The position numbers were made by a program, and so were the translations under genes. This document shows, one piece after another, positions 32,982-42,170 of a DNA stretch of 64,000 bases. How positions within the stretch are numbered: the first letter of the stretch is position 1; each line of letters starts with the position of its first letter. The notes below the pieces were generated by a model, which had not been told where the DNA came from, searched no databases, and saw only the letters and a list, made by a program, of their open reading frames with translations. The DNA comes from JAGWRA01 sp963711505 (GTDB lineage Bacteria; Acidobacteriota; Vicinamibacteria; Vicinamibacterales; CAVVIG01), in assembly GCA_963711505.1 (NCBI GenBank), contig CAVQEJ010000003.1, forward strand, positions 1,736,001 through 1,800,000, given 5' to 3'.

Positions 32982-34401
32982 ATGACCGGGACCAGTCCCG
33001 ACGCCACGCCCGGCCTGACCGCCCGCCTCGACCGCCTTCCCTGGACGCGGCTGCACACCCGCATCACCGTCGCGCTCGGCGTCGGCTGGCTCCTGGACTC
33101 GTTCGAGGTGAACGTCATCGGCAACGTGCTCGGCGTGCTGCAGCGGCTGTGGCACCTGACGTCCGTGGAGGCCTCGGCGCTCGTCACCGTCTGGCTGGTC
33201 GGCATCATGGTCGGCGCGCTGCTGTTCGGCTACCTGGCCGACCGCTTCGGGCGCCGCCGGCTGTTCGTGCTGACGCTGCTGCTCTACTCGACCTTCACCG
33301 TCATCTCGGCGCTGTCGCCCGGCTACTGGGCGTTCCTCGTCGTTCCGCTTCCTCACGGCCATCGGCGTCGGTGCCGAGTATTCGGCGATCAACGCGGCCA
33401 TCGGCGAGCTGATTCCGGCCCGCTTCCGCGGCCGCGCCAGCGCGACGGTGATGAACTTCTGGCCGCTCGGGTCGATCCTCGCCGCGGTCCTGAGCCTCTT
33501 CTTCCTGAACCTGCTGCCGCCGTCGATCGGCTGGCGGCTGGCGTTCGGACTCGGCGCCATCATCGCGCTCTTCACCATCTGGGTGCGCACGGCCCTGCCC
33601 GAGTCGCCACGGTGGCTGCTCGGGCGCGGCCGCACGCGCGAGGCCCGGGCCCTCGTGGAACAGATCGAGGCGCAGGCCGGATCGTTTCCGGCTTCCGGCC
33701 CGGCGCAGCCGGACGAGGCCGGCGCGCCGGCACCGCCCGGGTTCTTCGCGCAGCTCCGCATCCTCGTCCGCCGGCATCCGGCGCGGCTCGCACTCGGTTC
33801 ACTGCTCGATTTCTCCGAGGCGGCCGGTTATTACGGCATCTTCGCCTTCCTCCCGCTCGTGGTCCTGCCCGCCGTGCACGTGCGCGAGCAGGACGTCCCC
33901 TGGTTCTTCCTCATCGGCAACGTCGGCGCCGTCGCCGGCGGCGCGCTGGCGGCCTGGCTGCTCGACCGGGCCGGCCGGAAGATCACCGTCACCGGGTTCT
34001 ACACGCTGGCCGCCGCGTCGATGATCGTCATGGGACTCGCCACGGTGTCGGGGGACTCACGCTGGGTGCTCTGGGCCTTCATCGTCGCGAACCTGTGCGC
34101 CACCGGCAGCTGGATTGCGGCCTATCCCACCTTCTCGGAGATCTTTCCCACGCCGCTCCGGTCGACCGGCATCGGCTTCTCGGTGGCCTTCGGCCGGATC
34201 GGGGCCGCGATCGCCCCGCCGCTGCTCGTGACGCTCGCGGCGCGGGTGTCGGTCATGACCGCCTTCGGCGTGCTCGCGGCGTTCTGGGCGATCGGCGCCA
34301 TCGCGATGCTGCCGTGGTGCCTGTGGGGACCGGAAGGACGTGGACAGTCGCTCGAGGCGCTCGCGGGCGAAAGACCGGCCGCGGCAGCCGTCCAGCCCTG
34401 A
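32982..34401 (+). CDS. MFS sugar/metabolite carrier (one frame break)
   Basis: About 472 residues, 12 helices. Seen: VALGVGWLLDSFEVNVIGNV in helix 1 with an Asp, GYLADRFGRRRLFVL (motif A), after a break at about 33343 (CGTTCCGCTT, one surplus T) TAIGVGAEYSAINAAIGELI, and PESPRWLLGRGRTREARALV. Helix 1 and the PESPRWL loop match the sugar-porter/aromatic-acid:H+ symporter group. It follows the radical SAM and phosphoesterase genes and may import or export their product. Confidence 0.85.
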
Positions 34402-34541
34402 GCACCACGCCGGCCCGCGCAACCTTTCGCCGGGCGGCAACGTCCAATCGGAGGACTCCGGTCGCCGATCCTCCCCTTCCGCACGAAGCCTGTGCTAGTG
34501 TCGGGCCACGCGGCGCCCACTCTCCGAGGACACGCTCCGGC

Positions 34542-35481
34542 ATGCTGACTGTCACGAACCTCCGGAAGTCGTTCGGCGCGCAGAAGGCGGTCGACGGCGT
34601 TTCCTTCGCCGTCGCGGCCGGCGAAACGGTCGGGCTGCTCGGCCCGAACGGGGCCGGCAAGACCACGACCGTCTCGATGATCGCCGGCCTCGTCGATCCG
34701 GACGCCGGCGAGGTGCTCATCGACGGCCACCGCCTCACGGGCGACACCGACCCGGCGAAGCTCCGCCTCGGCCTGGTGCCGCAGGATCTCGCCCTCTACG
34801 ACGAACTGCCGGCCGTCGACAACCTGCGCCTGTTCGGCGCGCTGTACGGACTGTCGGGCCGCCGGCTCGACGAGGCGATCGCGGAAGGCCTGACGTTCGT
34901 CGGCCTGGCCGATCGCGGGCGCGACCGCGTGAAGACCTTCAGCGGCGGCATGAAGCGCCGCCTCAACCTCGCCGGCAGCCTCCTGCACGATCCCCCGATC
35001 CTGCTGCTCGACGAGCCGACGGTCGGTGTCGACCCGCAGAGCCGCAACGCCATCTTCGACAACCTGGAGGCGCTGCGGGCGCGCGGCAAGTCGATCCTCT
35101 ACACCACCCACTACATGGAGGAAGCCGAACGGCTCTGCGACCGCATCGTCATCATCGACCACGGGCGGGTCGTGGCCGACGATACACTGCGGGGGCTGTA
35201 CGCACGGCTCCCCTCGGCGAATCGCCTGGTCGTCGAACTGGCGCCGAACGGCCCCGTCGGAATCCCTGCCGCTCGACGCGCTGGAGCGCCAGCCCGGCGT
35301 CCGCTCGGCGGCCCTCGCCGACGAGGTGCTGACCGTTGGCCTCGATGACCTGACGGCCGGCGCGGCCCTCGTGCTGGAGTGGCTCGCCACTCAGGGCCGG
35401 CAGTGCGCCCATCTGTCGACCGAGCGCGGCACGCTCGAAACGGTGTTCCTGACGCTGACGGGAAGGAGCCTCCGCGACTGA
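34542..35481 (+). CDS. ABC-2 exporter ATPase (one frame break)
   Basis: About 312 residues. Seen: Walker A GLLGPNGAGKTTTVSMIAGL, Q-loop PQDLALYDELPAVDN, signature FSGGMKRRLNLAGSLLH, Walker B ILLLDEPTVGVDPQSR and H-loop SILYTTHYMEEAERLCD. After the break at about 35258 (GTCGGAATCC) the C-terminal DALERQPGVRSAALADEVLT and FLTLTGRSLRD segment follows, typical of CcmA/NatA/NodI-type exporter ATPases. The TGA overlaps the ATG of the permease (TGATG), so the two are coupled. Confidence 0.9.
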
Positions 35482-36784
35482 TGCGCTTCACCGCCATGGC
35501 CGCTCTCGTGCGCAAGGACCTGAAGATCTTCTTCGGCGACCGGCGCGCCGTGATCATGAGCTTCGCGGCGCCGATCGTCATCGCCTCGTTCTTCGGCTAT
35601 CTGTTCGCCGGATCGGGCAGCAGCGCCGCATCCCGCATCCCCGTGCAGGTCGCCGACCAGGACCACAGCAAGCTGTCGCGGGAAATCGTGCAGGCGCTGA
35701 CCGACGATGACAACCTGAAGGTGACGGCGGCTCCGGAAGCCACCATCCGCGACGAAGTCCGGCGCGGCCACGCCGACGTCGGCATCGTCATGCCGGCCGG
35801 GTTCGGCGAGACGGCCGGCCGCTCGTTCTTCACGGGCGCGGACAAGCCGACGCTCCGCCTGCTGTACGACCCGTCGAAGGGCGCCGAGCTCGGCATGGTG
35901 CGCGGCATCCTCACCGAGCACGTCATGCAGTCGGTCTCGAAGGAGATGTTCACCGGCCAGGCGGGCCGGCAGATGATCGACCAGTCGCTGCAGCAGCTCG
36001 ACCGCAACACGAAGATGGCGCCGGCCGACCGCTCGGCGCTGCGGGACATGCTGCAGAGCGTGCAGCGCTGGTACGGGCGGGTCGACACCGACGACCCGGC
36101 CGCGGGCGGGCCGGCGACCGGCGGCCTGTCGGTTCCCTACACGGTGGACGAGCAGGCGATCACGGCGCGGCAGAACGTCGCGCTACAACGGCTACGCCCA
36201 CGCGTTCTCGGGGATGGGCGTGCAGTTCGTGCTGTTCATCTCGATCGAGATCGGCGTGGGCATCCTGCTGGAGCGCCAGCAGGGACTCTGGAAGCGGCTG
36301 CGCAGCGCCCCGCTGTCGAAGACCATGCTGCTCGGCGGCGAAGGCGGCGAGCGGCGCCATCATGGCGCTGTCGATCTTCGCCGTCATGTTCGTCTTCGCC
36401 ATGCTCGTGTTCGGCGTCCGGATCGAGGGAAGCCTCGTCGGCTTCACTGCCGTGCTCGTTGCCTGCGCGCTGATGGCCGCGACCTTCGGCCTGCTCATCG
36501 CCGCCCTCGGCCGGACGCCGCAGGCGGCCCGCGGCGTCTCGGTGTTCGCCGTCCTCATCATGGTGATGGTCGGCGGCGCGTGGGTGCCGTCGTTCGTGTT
36601 TCCGGCCTGGCTGCAGCGGGTCGCGCTCGTCGTGCCGGCGCGCTGGGCCGTCGACGGCCTCGACGCCATGACCTGGCGCGGGCTCGGCCTGTCGAGCGCC
36701 GTCGCTCCCGTGCTGGTGCTGCTCGGGTTCGCGGGCCTGTTCGGCCTGCTCGCCGTCGCCCGGTTCCGCTGGAACGAGGACTGA
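35481..36784 (+). CDS. ABC-2 exporter permease (two frame breaks)
   Basis: About 433 residues. Seen: N-terminal LVRKDLKIFFGDRRAVIMSF then a first helix; a large periplasmic loop with QVADQDHSKLSREIVQAL; after a break at about 36181 (GTCGCGCTACAAC), QFVLFISIEIGVGILLERQQ and the GLWKRLRSAPLSKTMLLGG signature of ABC-2 permeases; and after a break at about 36338 (GGCGGCGAAGG), GAIMALSIFAVMFVFAMLV and GGAWVPSFVFPAWLQRVAL. It forms a dimer or half-transporter with the ATPase; the substrate is unknown. Confidence 0.88.
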
Positions 36785-36822
36785 ATCGCGACACGCTCGC
36801 CCGTCCGCGCACGCGGAGACGC

Positions 36823-36852
36823 TTGACACCTTTCGCCGGTGCGGCGTATACC
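36823..36852 (+). promoter_or_regulatory. Sigma70-like promoter before the dehydratase gene
   Basis: TTGACA (36823-36828), an 18-bp spacer and TATACC (36847-36852). The start codon lies 150 bp further, leaving a long leader in which no structure was recognised. Confidence 0.65.
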
Positions 36853-37001
36853 GACTAGGAGCAGCCGGCGCGGCCGGTTCCGGTATCCGTCGAGCCCAGG
36901 TCCTGTCGGCCGACATCCGCGTGGATGTCACGCGCCACCGCCCGGACTCCGGCATCACCACACCAATCATCACTCGCGCCCAGGCTCCGGCAGAACAACT
37001 T

Positions 37002-38006
37002 ATGGCTCCCGAGACGCTCCCCACGTACGCCGACGTCGAAGACGCCGCGCAACGCCTCCACGCCCACGCGCATCGCACGCCCGTCATCACGTCGAGCACG
37101 GTCGACCGTCTGACCGGCGCCCAGGTCTACTTCAAGTGCGAGAACCTGCAGCGGGTTGGCGCGTTCAAGTTCCGCGGCGCCTATAACGCCCTCTCGCGGC
37201 TCTCCCCGGCCGCGCAGCGTCGCGGCGTGCTCACCTTCTCGTCGGGCAACCACGCGCAGGCCATCGCGCTGGCCGGCCAGCTGCTCGGCATCCCGACCAC
37301 GATCGTCATGCCCAGGGATGCGCCGGCCGTGAAGCTGGAGGCCACGCGGGGCTATGGGGGCGAGGTGGTGCTGTACGAGCGGGCGACGAGCCATCGCGAG
37401 GAGCTGGGCCAGCGGCTCGCCAGCGAGCGCGGCCTGACCCTGATTCCTCCCTACGACCATCCGCACATCGTCGCCGGTCAGGGCACGGCGGCGCGGGAGC
37501 TGTTCGAGGACGTCGGGCCGCTCGACTACCTGCTCGTCCCCTGCGGAGGCGGCGGACTGCTGTCGGGATCGGGGCTGTCGGCGGCGGCCATGGTGCCGCA
37601 GTGCCGTGTCATCGGCGTGGAGCCGAAGGCGGGCGACGATGCCACCCGGTCGTTCAAGACCCGGTCGCTGCAGCAGGTGAAGGACCCCGACACCATCGCG
37701 GACGGCGCCCGGACGCAGTCACTCGGCCGGATCACCTTCGCGCTCGTCCTCCGGCTCGTGCACGACATGGTGACCGTCACCGACGATCAGCTGATCCGCG
37801 GGATGTTCCTGCTGTGGGAGCGGTTGAAGCTCGTGGTCGAGCCAACCGGGGCGCTGGCGGCCACGGCCCTGCTCGAGCGGACCGTCGACGTTCGCGGCAA
37901 GCGCGTCGGGATCATCATCAGCGGCGGCAACGTCGATCTGAGCCAGGTCGGCGGCTGGGTGAAGCGGCGGGGAACGGAAGCGGCGGGGTCGGGGGAAGGT
38001 CAGTGA
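37002..38006 (+). CDS. Threonine/serine dehydratase, PLP fold II
   Basis: A 334-residue enzyme. Seen: PLP lysine in VGAFKFRGAYNAL (residue about 55), SSGNHAQAIALAGQLLG, the glycine loop LVPCGGGGLLSGSGL, and a C-terminal ISGGNVDLSQVGGW. The short length without an ACT domain suggests a catabolic threonine dehydratase or a serine/hydroxyaspartate dehydratase, not the anabolic isoleucine form. Its stop overlaps the convergent stop of the glycosyltransferase gene by 7 bp. Confidence 0.88.
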   Translation: MAPETLPTYADVEDAAQRLHAHAHRTPVITSSTVDRLTGAQVYFKCENLQRVGAFKFRGAYNALSRLSPAAQRRGVLTFSSGNHAQAIALAGQLLGIPTTIVMPRDAPAVKLEATRGYGGEVVLYERATSHREELGQRLASERGLTLIPPYDHPHIVAGQGTAARELFEDVGPLDYLLVPCGGGGLLSGSGLSAAAMVPQCRVIGVEPKAGDDATRSFKTRSLQQVKDPDTIADGARTQSLGRITFALVLRLVHDMVTVTDDQLIRGMFLLWERLKLVVEPTGALAATALLERTVDVRGKRVGIIISGGNVDLSQVGGWVKRRGTEAAGSGEGQ

Positions 38007-38699
38007 CGTCGAACCTTGTTCCAGACTCCGTTCTCCCTGAGCCACTCCCTCGTGAACGGCGCCACCTGCGCCGGCAGCCCCTGCAGGTCGGCGGCCAGGC
38101 GCGTCAGGTCTTCCGGCGTGTCAATGTCGTACCAGGGCGGCAGCCGGACGACCTCCAGCCCGATCCGGTCCGCGGCCGCGATCGTCTGCGCGAACACCTG
38201 CGGCGTGCTCCAGGCAATCCCCTCGAACAGCCCTGACGCCGGCCGCGTCAGGCCCATCACGCAATAGCCGCCGTCATCCACCGGCCCCAGCACCACGCGT
38301 GGCGGATCCGGCACGGACAGCAACTCCACGGCCATCTCGAGATGGGCCGGCGGCAGCGTCGGCAGGTCGGTCCCGATGACGATGACGCCGCGGTAGCCGA
38401 GGGCGAAGAGATCGACGAACGTGTGGTGCATCCGTGCGCCCAGATCCTCGCCGCGCTGGCGCAGGATGTGTGCGGCATCGGGCACGAGTTCACGGAACTC
38501 GTCGATTCCCGTCCGGCGTGCAGACGACGAGCGAGCCGGCGGCCGTCACCCGCCGGACGACGGCGAGCGTGTCGCGGAGCAGGCAGGCGGCCAGATCGGC
38601 GCCGGCGGCGCCGGGCAGCGCGGCGCGCAGCCGGGTCTTGGCGTCTGGTGCAGACGGGGCGCGGCCGAAGACGGCAACGGCGAGATCGGGCAACGCCAT
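38000..38699 (-). CDS. TIGR04282/DUF2064-type glycosyltransferase (one frame break)
   Basis: About 232 residues. Seen: start LAVAVFGRAPSAPDAKTRLR, DTLAVVRRVTAAGSLVVCTP, after a break at about 38506-38508 (surplus base in GGGAATCG) DEFRELVPDAAHILRQRGED, and VIVIGTDLPTLPPAHLEMAV plus VVLGPVDDGGYCVMGL, the DxD-type nucleotide site. This family was first named by association with selenodomain/radical SAM (ArsS-like) proteins and is annotated as arsenosugar biosynthesis transferase 1. The partner family TIGR04283 is present at 40.4 kb. Confidence 0.82.
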
Positions 38700-38709
38700 G
38701 GGCTGACGA

Positions 38710-39357
38710 TCAGTCGACCGGCGTGTCGCGCACGGTCATGGCGACCGGCGCGAGACGGCTCCGCGACTTCCAGACGAGGTACAGCAGGCGGAATCCCAGC
38801 AGCGCGCCCACGGCGATGGCATAGCGCTCGGGGCTCCGGATGTCGGCCTTCACCAGCCACCAGTAGTGGACGACGCCGGCGATGGCCGACACGTAGACGA
38901 GGCGGTGCAGCAGATTCCAGCGGCGTCCGCCGAGCCGCCGGATCATGCCGGCGGTCGACGTCACCGCGAGCGGGATCATGAGCACGAACCCGGTGAAGCC
39001 GACGGTGATGTACGGCCGCTTCGTGACATCGACCAGCATCGTCTGGAAGGCGAAGAACTGGTCGAGCACGACGTAGGAGAGGAAGTGCAGCGTGCCGTAG
39101 AAGAAGGCGTACAGCCCCAGCATCCGGCGGAAGCGGATCAGGCTGTTCCAGCCCGTGACCCGCCGCAGCGGCGTCACCGCCAGCGTGAGGCACAGGAAGC
39201 GGAGTGTCCAGAGGCCGGTCTCGTGCTCGAGCTCCTGGATCGGATTCGCCGTGAGGTTGCCCGTGACCGCCGCCCAGATCATGTAGGCGACGGGCACGAG
39301 CGCGGCGATGAACAGAGCGGGCTTGAGCACCCACCGGATCCACCGGGTCTTCGTCAT
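38710..39357 (-). CDS. msrQ: MsrQ haem-binding membrane subunit
   Basis: A 215-residue membrane protein. Seen: five or six hydrophobic helices, LEHETGLWTLRFLCLTLAVT with a conserved His, LGLYAFFYGTLHFLSYVVLD, and LHRLVYVSAIAGVVHYWWLV with haem-ligand histidines. MsrQ takes electrons from the quinone pool or a flavin reductase and passes them to periplasmic MsrP. The start overlaps the end region of msrP with a 1-bp gap. Confidence 0.93.
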   Translation of the reverse strand: MTKTRWIRWVLKPALFIAALVPVAYMIWAAVTGNLTANPIQELEHETGLWTLRFLCLTLAVTPLRRVTGWNSLIRFRRMLGLYAFFYGTLHFLSYVVLDQFFAFQTMLVDVTKRPYITVGFTGFVLMIPLAVTSTAGMIRRLGGRRWNLLHRLVYVSAIAGVVHYWWLVKADIRSPERYAIAVGALLGFRLLYLVWKSRSRLAPVAMTVRDTPVD

Positions 39358-39358
39358 C

Positions 39359-40319
39359 TCAGAAATACTTCCGGAGATCCATGCCGGCGTACATCGATGC
39401 CACCTGGTCGCCGTAGCCGTTGAACATCAGCGTCTTCCGCCGGAAGAAGTCCCCGATGCGCCGCTCGGTCGCCTGGCTCCAGCGCGGATGATCGACGTGC
39501 GGATTCACGTTCGCATAGAAGCCGTACTCGTTCGGACCGCATCCGCTGCCAGGTGTTCAACGGCTGCTTCTCGACGAACTCGATCTTCACGATCGACTTG
39601 ATCCCCTTGAACCCGTACTTCCACGGCGTGACGAGCCGGATCGGCGCGCCGTCCTGGTTCGGCAGCGTATGGCCGTACAGGCCGACCGCGAGAATCGTCA
39701 GCGGATTGGTCGCCTCGTCCATCCGCAGCCCCTCGACGTACGGCCAGTGGAGCACCGGCACGCTCTGCCCCGGCATCTGAACCGGATTGTAGAGCGTCGT
39801 GAACTGGACGTACTTCGCCTTGGGCGTCGGGGCGCACGTCTTCACGAGGCTCGCCAGCGGGAAGCCGACCCAGGGGATCACCATCGACCAGGCCTCGACG
39901 CAGCGCATCCGGTAGATCCGCTCCTCGAGCTGGTACGGCTTGATCAGGTCGTCGAGGTGATAGGTCCCCTTGTTGGCACACTCGCCGTCGATCTGCACCG
40001 TCCACGGCGCGGTCACCAGCGTGCCCGCGTTCTCGGCCGGATCGCTCTTGCTCGTGCCGAACTCGTAGAAGTTGTTGTAGGTCGTGACGTCCTTGTAGGG
40101 CGTCTCCGTCTCGGTCGTCGCGAACGGGCCCTCCTTGTACGACAGCTTCCGGCCCGGCAGCTGGTCGTCGGCCGAGACCGTCGAGCAGCCCACTGACAGC
40201 CCGGCGGCCGCGGCCACGGCCACGCCGGTTGTCGTCTGCAGGAACTCCCGCCGGCCGAGATACAGCTTCTCGTCGGTGACTTCCGACCATTTCAGGTCGG
40301 GCGTGCGCCTGATCAACAT
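39359..40319 (-). CDS. msrP: MsrP periplasmic methionine-sulfoxide reductase (one frame break)
   Basis: About 319 residues. Seen: a twin-arginine signal (GRREFLQTTTGVAVAAAAGL), the FYEFGTSKSDPAENA segment, a molybdopterin Cys in YRMRCVEAWSMVIPWVG, and GAPIRLVTPWKYGFKGIKSI. The frame breaks at about 39540 (a surplus base in the sense strand after NTWQR) and continues with CGPNEYGFYANVNPHVDHPR to a C-terminal DLRKYF. It uses molybdenum cofactor to repair oxidised methionines in exported proteins. GGGGGAGG lies 6 bp before the start. Confidence 0.93.
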
Positions 40320-40335
40320 GGGTCCTCCCCCTGCA

Positions 40336-40357
40336 TCGCGGCGCCCCGGGGCGCCGC
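40336..40357. terminator. Perfect GC palindrome between two minus-strand genes
   Basis: The 22-bp sequence CGCGGCGCC/CCGGGGCGCCGCG is fully self-complementary and lies in the 53-bp gap between the TIGR04283-type gene and msrP. It may terminate or attenuate; no T-run follows. Confidence 0.4.
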
Positions 40358-40372
40358 GCGTCCTCCCGTTCA

Positions 40373-41146
40373 TTATAAAGACTCGTCGCGCGGCGGGGAG
40401 CCCGGCTCCGCCGCCGCACCGCCCGTTGCGTGCATACGGCCGCGTTCCGGCGCGTACCAGCGCGCCAGCCGTTCCGGCGCCACCCCGGCGAAGAACAGCA
40501 GCTGCAGCGCCACGTTGCGGGCGCTGCGGCGCAGCCAGCCGTCGCGGATCCAGCGGCGGGCCGAGGTGGTGGCCCGGAACGGCAGCCAGCAGGGCCGGCT
40601 GTGGCGCCCCAGGCGTCGGACGAGCTCCACGTCCTCCATCAGCGGCAGATCGGCGTACCCGCCGAGCCGCTCGAAGACGCGCCGGCGGACGAACAGCGCC
40701 TGATTGCCGAACGGCAGCCGGAGCCAGTGGACGCGCCGGGCCACGCCCCATTCGATGAGCCGCGCGCGCCAGTCGTTCGAGGCCAGCGCGAACCGGAAGG
40801 CTCCCCAGACCACCGCCCCGCCGCGCGCGCCATCGAGACCGCCGAGGGCGTCGAGCCATCCGGCCTCGAGCCGCGTGTCGGCGTGCAGGAACAACAGCCA
40901 GTCGCCGTGCGCGGCCGCCGCCCCGGCGTTCATCTGCCGGCTCCGTCCCGCGCCGCTCTGCATCCAGCGGACGCTCGGGAAGGCTTCCCGCAGCCGCGCC
41001 ATGTCCGGTGTCTCCTCGTCGGCACCATTGACGACGAGGACCTCGACCGGCTCGCCCTCCCGCAGCAGGTCGGGCAGGCGGGCGGCCAATGCCTGCTCGT
41101 CGCCCAGGACAGGAATGACGACCGAGACGGGCCGGGCTGCATTCAT
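40373..41146 (-). CDS. TIGR04283-type family 2 glycosyltransferase
   Basis: A 257-residue GT-A fold protein. Seen: start PVSVVIPVLGDEQALAARLP, EVLVVNGADEETPDMARLRE, AGRSRQMNAGAAAAHGDWLLF, the DxD-like LHADTRLEAGWLDALGG, FRFALASNDWRARLIEWGVA, and GGYADLPLMEDVELVRRLGR. These are the signatures of transferase 2 of the radical SAM/selenodomain-associated pair (annotated in databases as arsenosugar biosynthesis). It diverges from the histidine kinase gene; the 223-bp spacer shows no gene. Confidence 0.85.
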   Translation of the reverse strand: MNAARPVSVVIPVLGDEQALAARLPDLLREGEPVEVLVVNGADEETPDMARLREAFPSVRWMQSGAGRSRQMNAGAAAAHGDWLLFLHADTRLEAGWLDALGGLDGARGGAVVWGAFRFALASNDWRARLIEWGVARRVHWLRLPFGNQALFVRRRVFERLGGYADLPLMEDVELVRRLGRHSRPCWLPFRATTSARRWIRDGWLRRSARNVALQLLFFAGVAPERLARWYAPERGRMHATGGAAAEPGSPPRDESL

Positions 41147-41369
41147 CGAGAACACCGCGCGCCGGCCGGATCTTCCCGGAACGGCGGACAATCCGACGGT
41201 GCGATCCGGCCGATCCCCGCCGGACGGCACGGACAGGACGCGCCAGGCCCGCCCCGCCGCCGCCGGCTCAGCCATCCCGGCTTCGAGGCCCCGAACGCGT
41301 GTGGTACGCTGCTCGGCATCAGGCTTCTTCGCGACGCGCAGGGCGGAGCCAGCTCATCCATTCATCTCC

Positions 41370-42125
41370 ATGCCGAAATCGACACGGCCTTCGGGCACCA
41401 GACTCCTGCACCTCGCCGTCCACGAGCTGCGGACCCCGGCGTCGGTCGTCTCGGGCTACCTGCGGATGCTGCTCGCCGGGCACGCAGGCCCGCTCAACGA
41501 AAAGCAGCAGAAGATGCTCGCGGAGGCCGATCGCTCGAATCGCCGCCTGAACGACCTCATCGCCGACCTCGGCACGCTGACGAACCTCGAGAGCGGCACC
41601 CTGGCGCCAGCGCAGCAGCACGTGGCGCTGTGGGCGCTGGCCCGCGAAGTGGCCGCCGACGTCGACGAGGGACGCGACCGTGGCGTGTCGTTCGACGTCC
41701 AGGCCGACGGCCCCGAGGCGGACGTGCTGGCCGACGCGACACGCCTGCGCAGCGCGCTGACGACGCTGCTGCGGGCGCTGGCCCGGGAACGGGCCACGCC
41801 GGGCACGATCATCGTCGCCTGCCGCGTCGCCGATGCCGGCGGCCGCCCGGAAGCGATCGTCCGGATCGGCGAAGACGCCGCGCTGCCCGCCCTCGACGGG
41901 CCACCGGGCCGCTTCGACGAATGGCGCGGTGGCCTCGGCCTGGGCCTGCCGCTCGCGCGGTGCGTCATCGAGGCGGCCGGCGGCCGGCTCTGGGCGCCCC
42001 GCGGCCGGGCGAACCGCTCCGCGATCGCCTTCGCGATTCCTCTCGCCACGCCATCCGCACCGTCAGGGCCCGATCAGCTCTGGCTCCGGAACCTCATCAG
42101 CGGTATAACTATCGGCCTGAACTGA
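41370..42125 (+). CDS. Soluble sensor-less histidine kinase
   Basis: A 251-residue protein without a membrane or sensor part. Seen: the H-box LHLAVHELRTPASVVSGYLR near residue 15, NRRLNDLIADLGTLTNLESG, and a degenerate ATPase end GGLGLGLPLARCVIEAAGG. The N-box residues (NLxxNA) are not clear: the corresponding segment reads LRSALTTLLRALARE, so ATP binding may be weak. It could be an accessory phospho-signalling protein. No response regulator is adjacent. Confidence 0.75.
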   Translation: MPKSTRPSGTRLLHLAVHELRTPASVVSGYLRMLLAGHAGPLNEKQQKMLAEADRSNRRLNDLIADLGTLTNLESGTLAPAQQHVALWALAREVAADVDEGRDRGVSFDVQADGPEADVLADATRLRSALTTLLRALARERATPGTIIVACRVADAGGRPEAIVRIGEDAALPALDGPPGRFDEWRGGLGLGLPLARCVIEAAGGRLWAPRGRANRSAIAFAIPLATPSAPSGPDQLWLRNLISGITIGLN

Positions 42126-42170
42126 TCCGTATCGGCCGGCCGCCGCGTGCGAGCCGTTCCCGGAGGCCTC

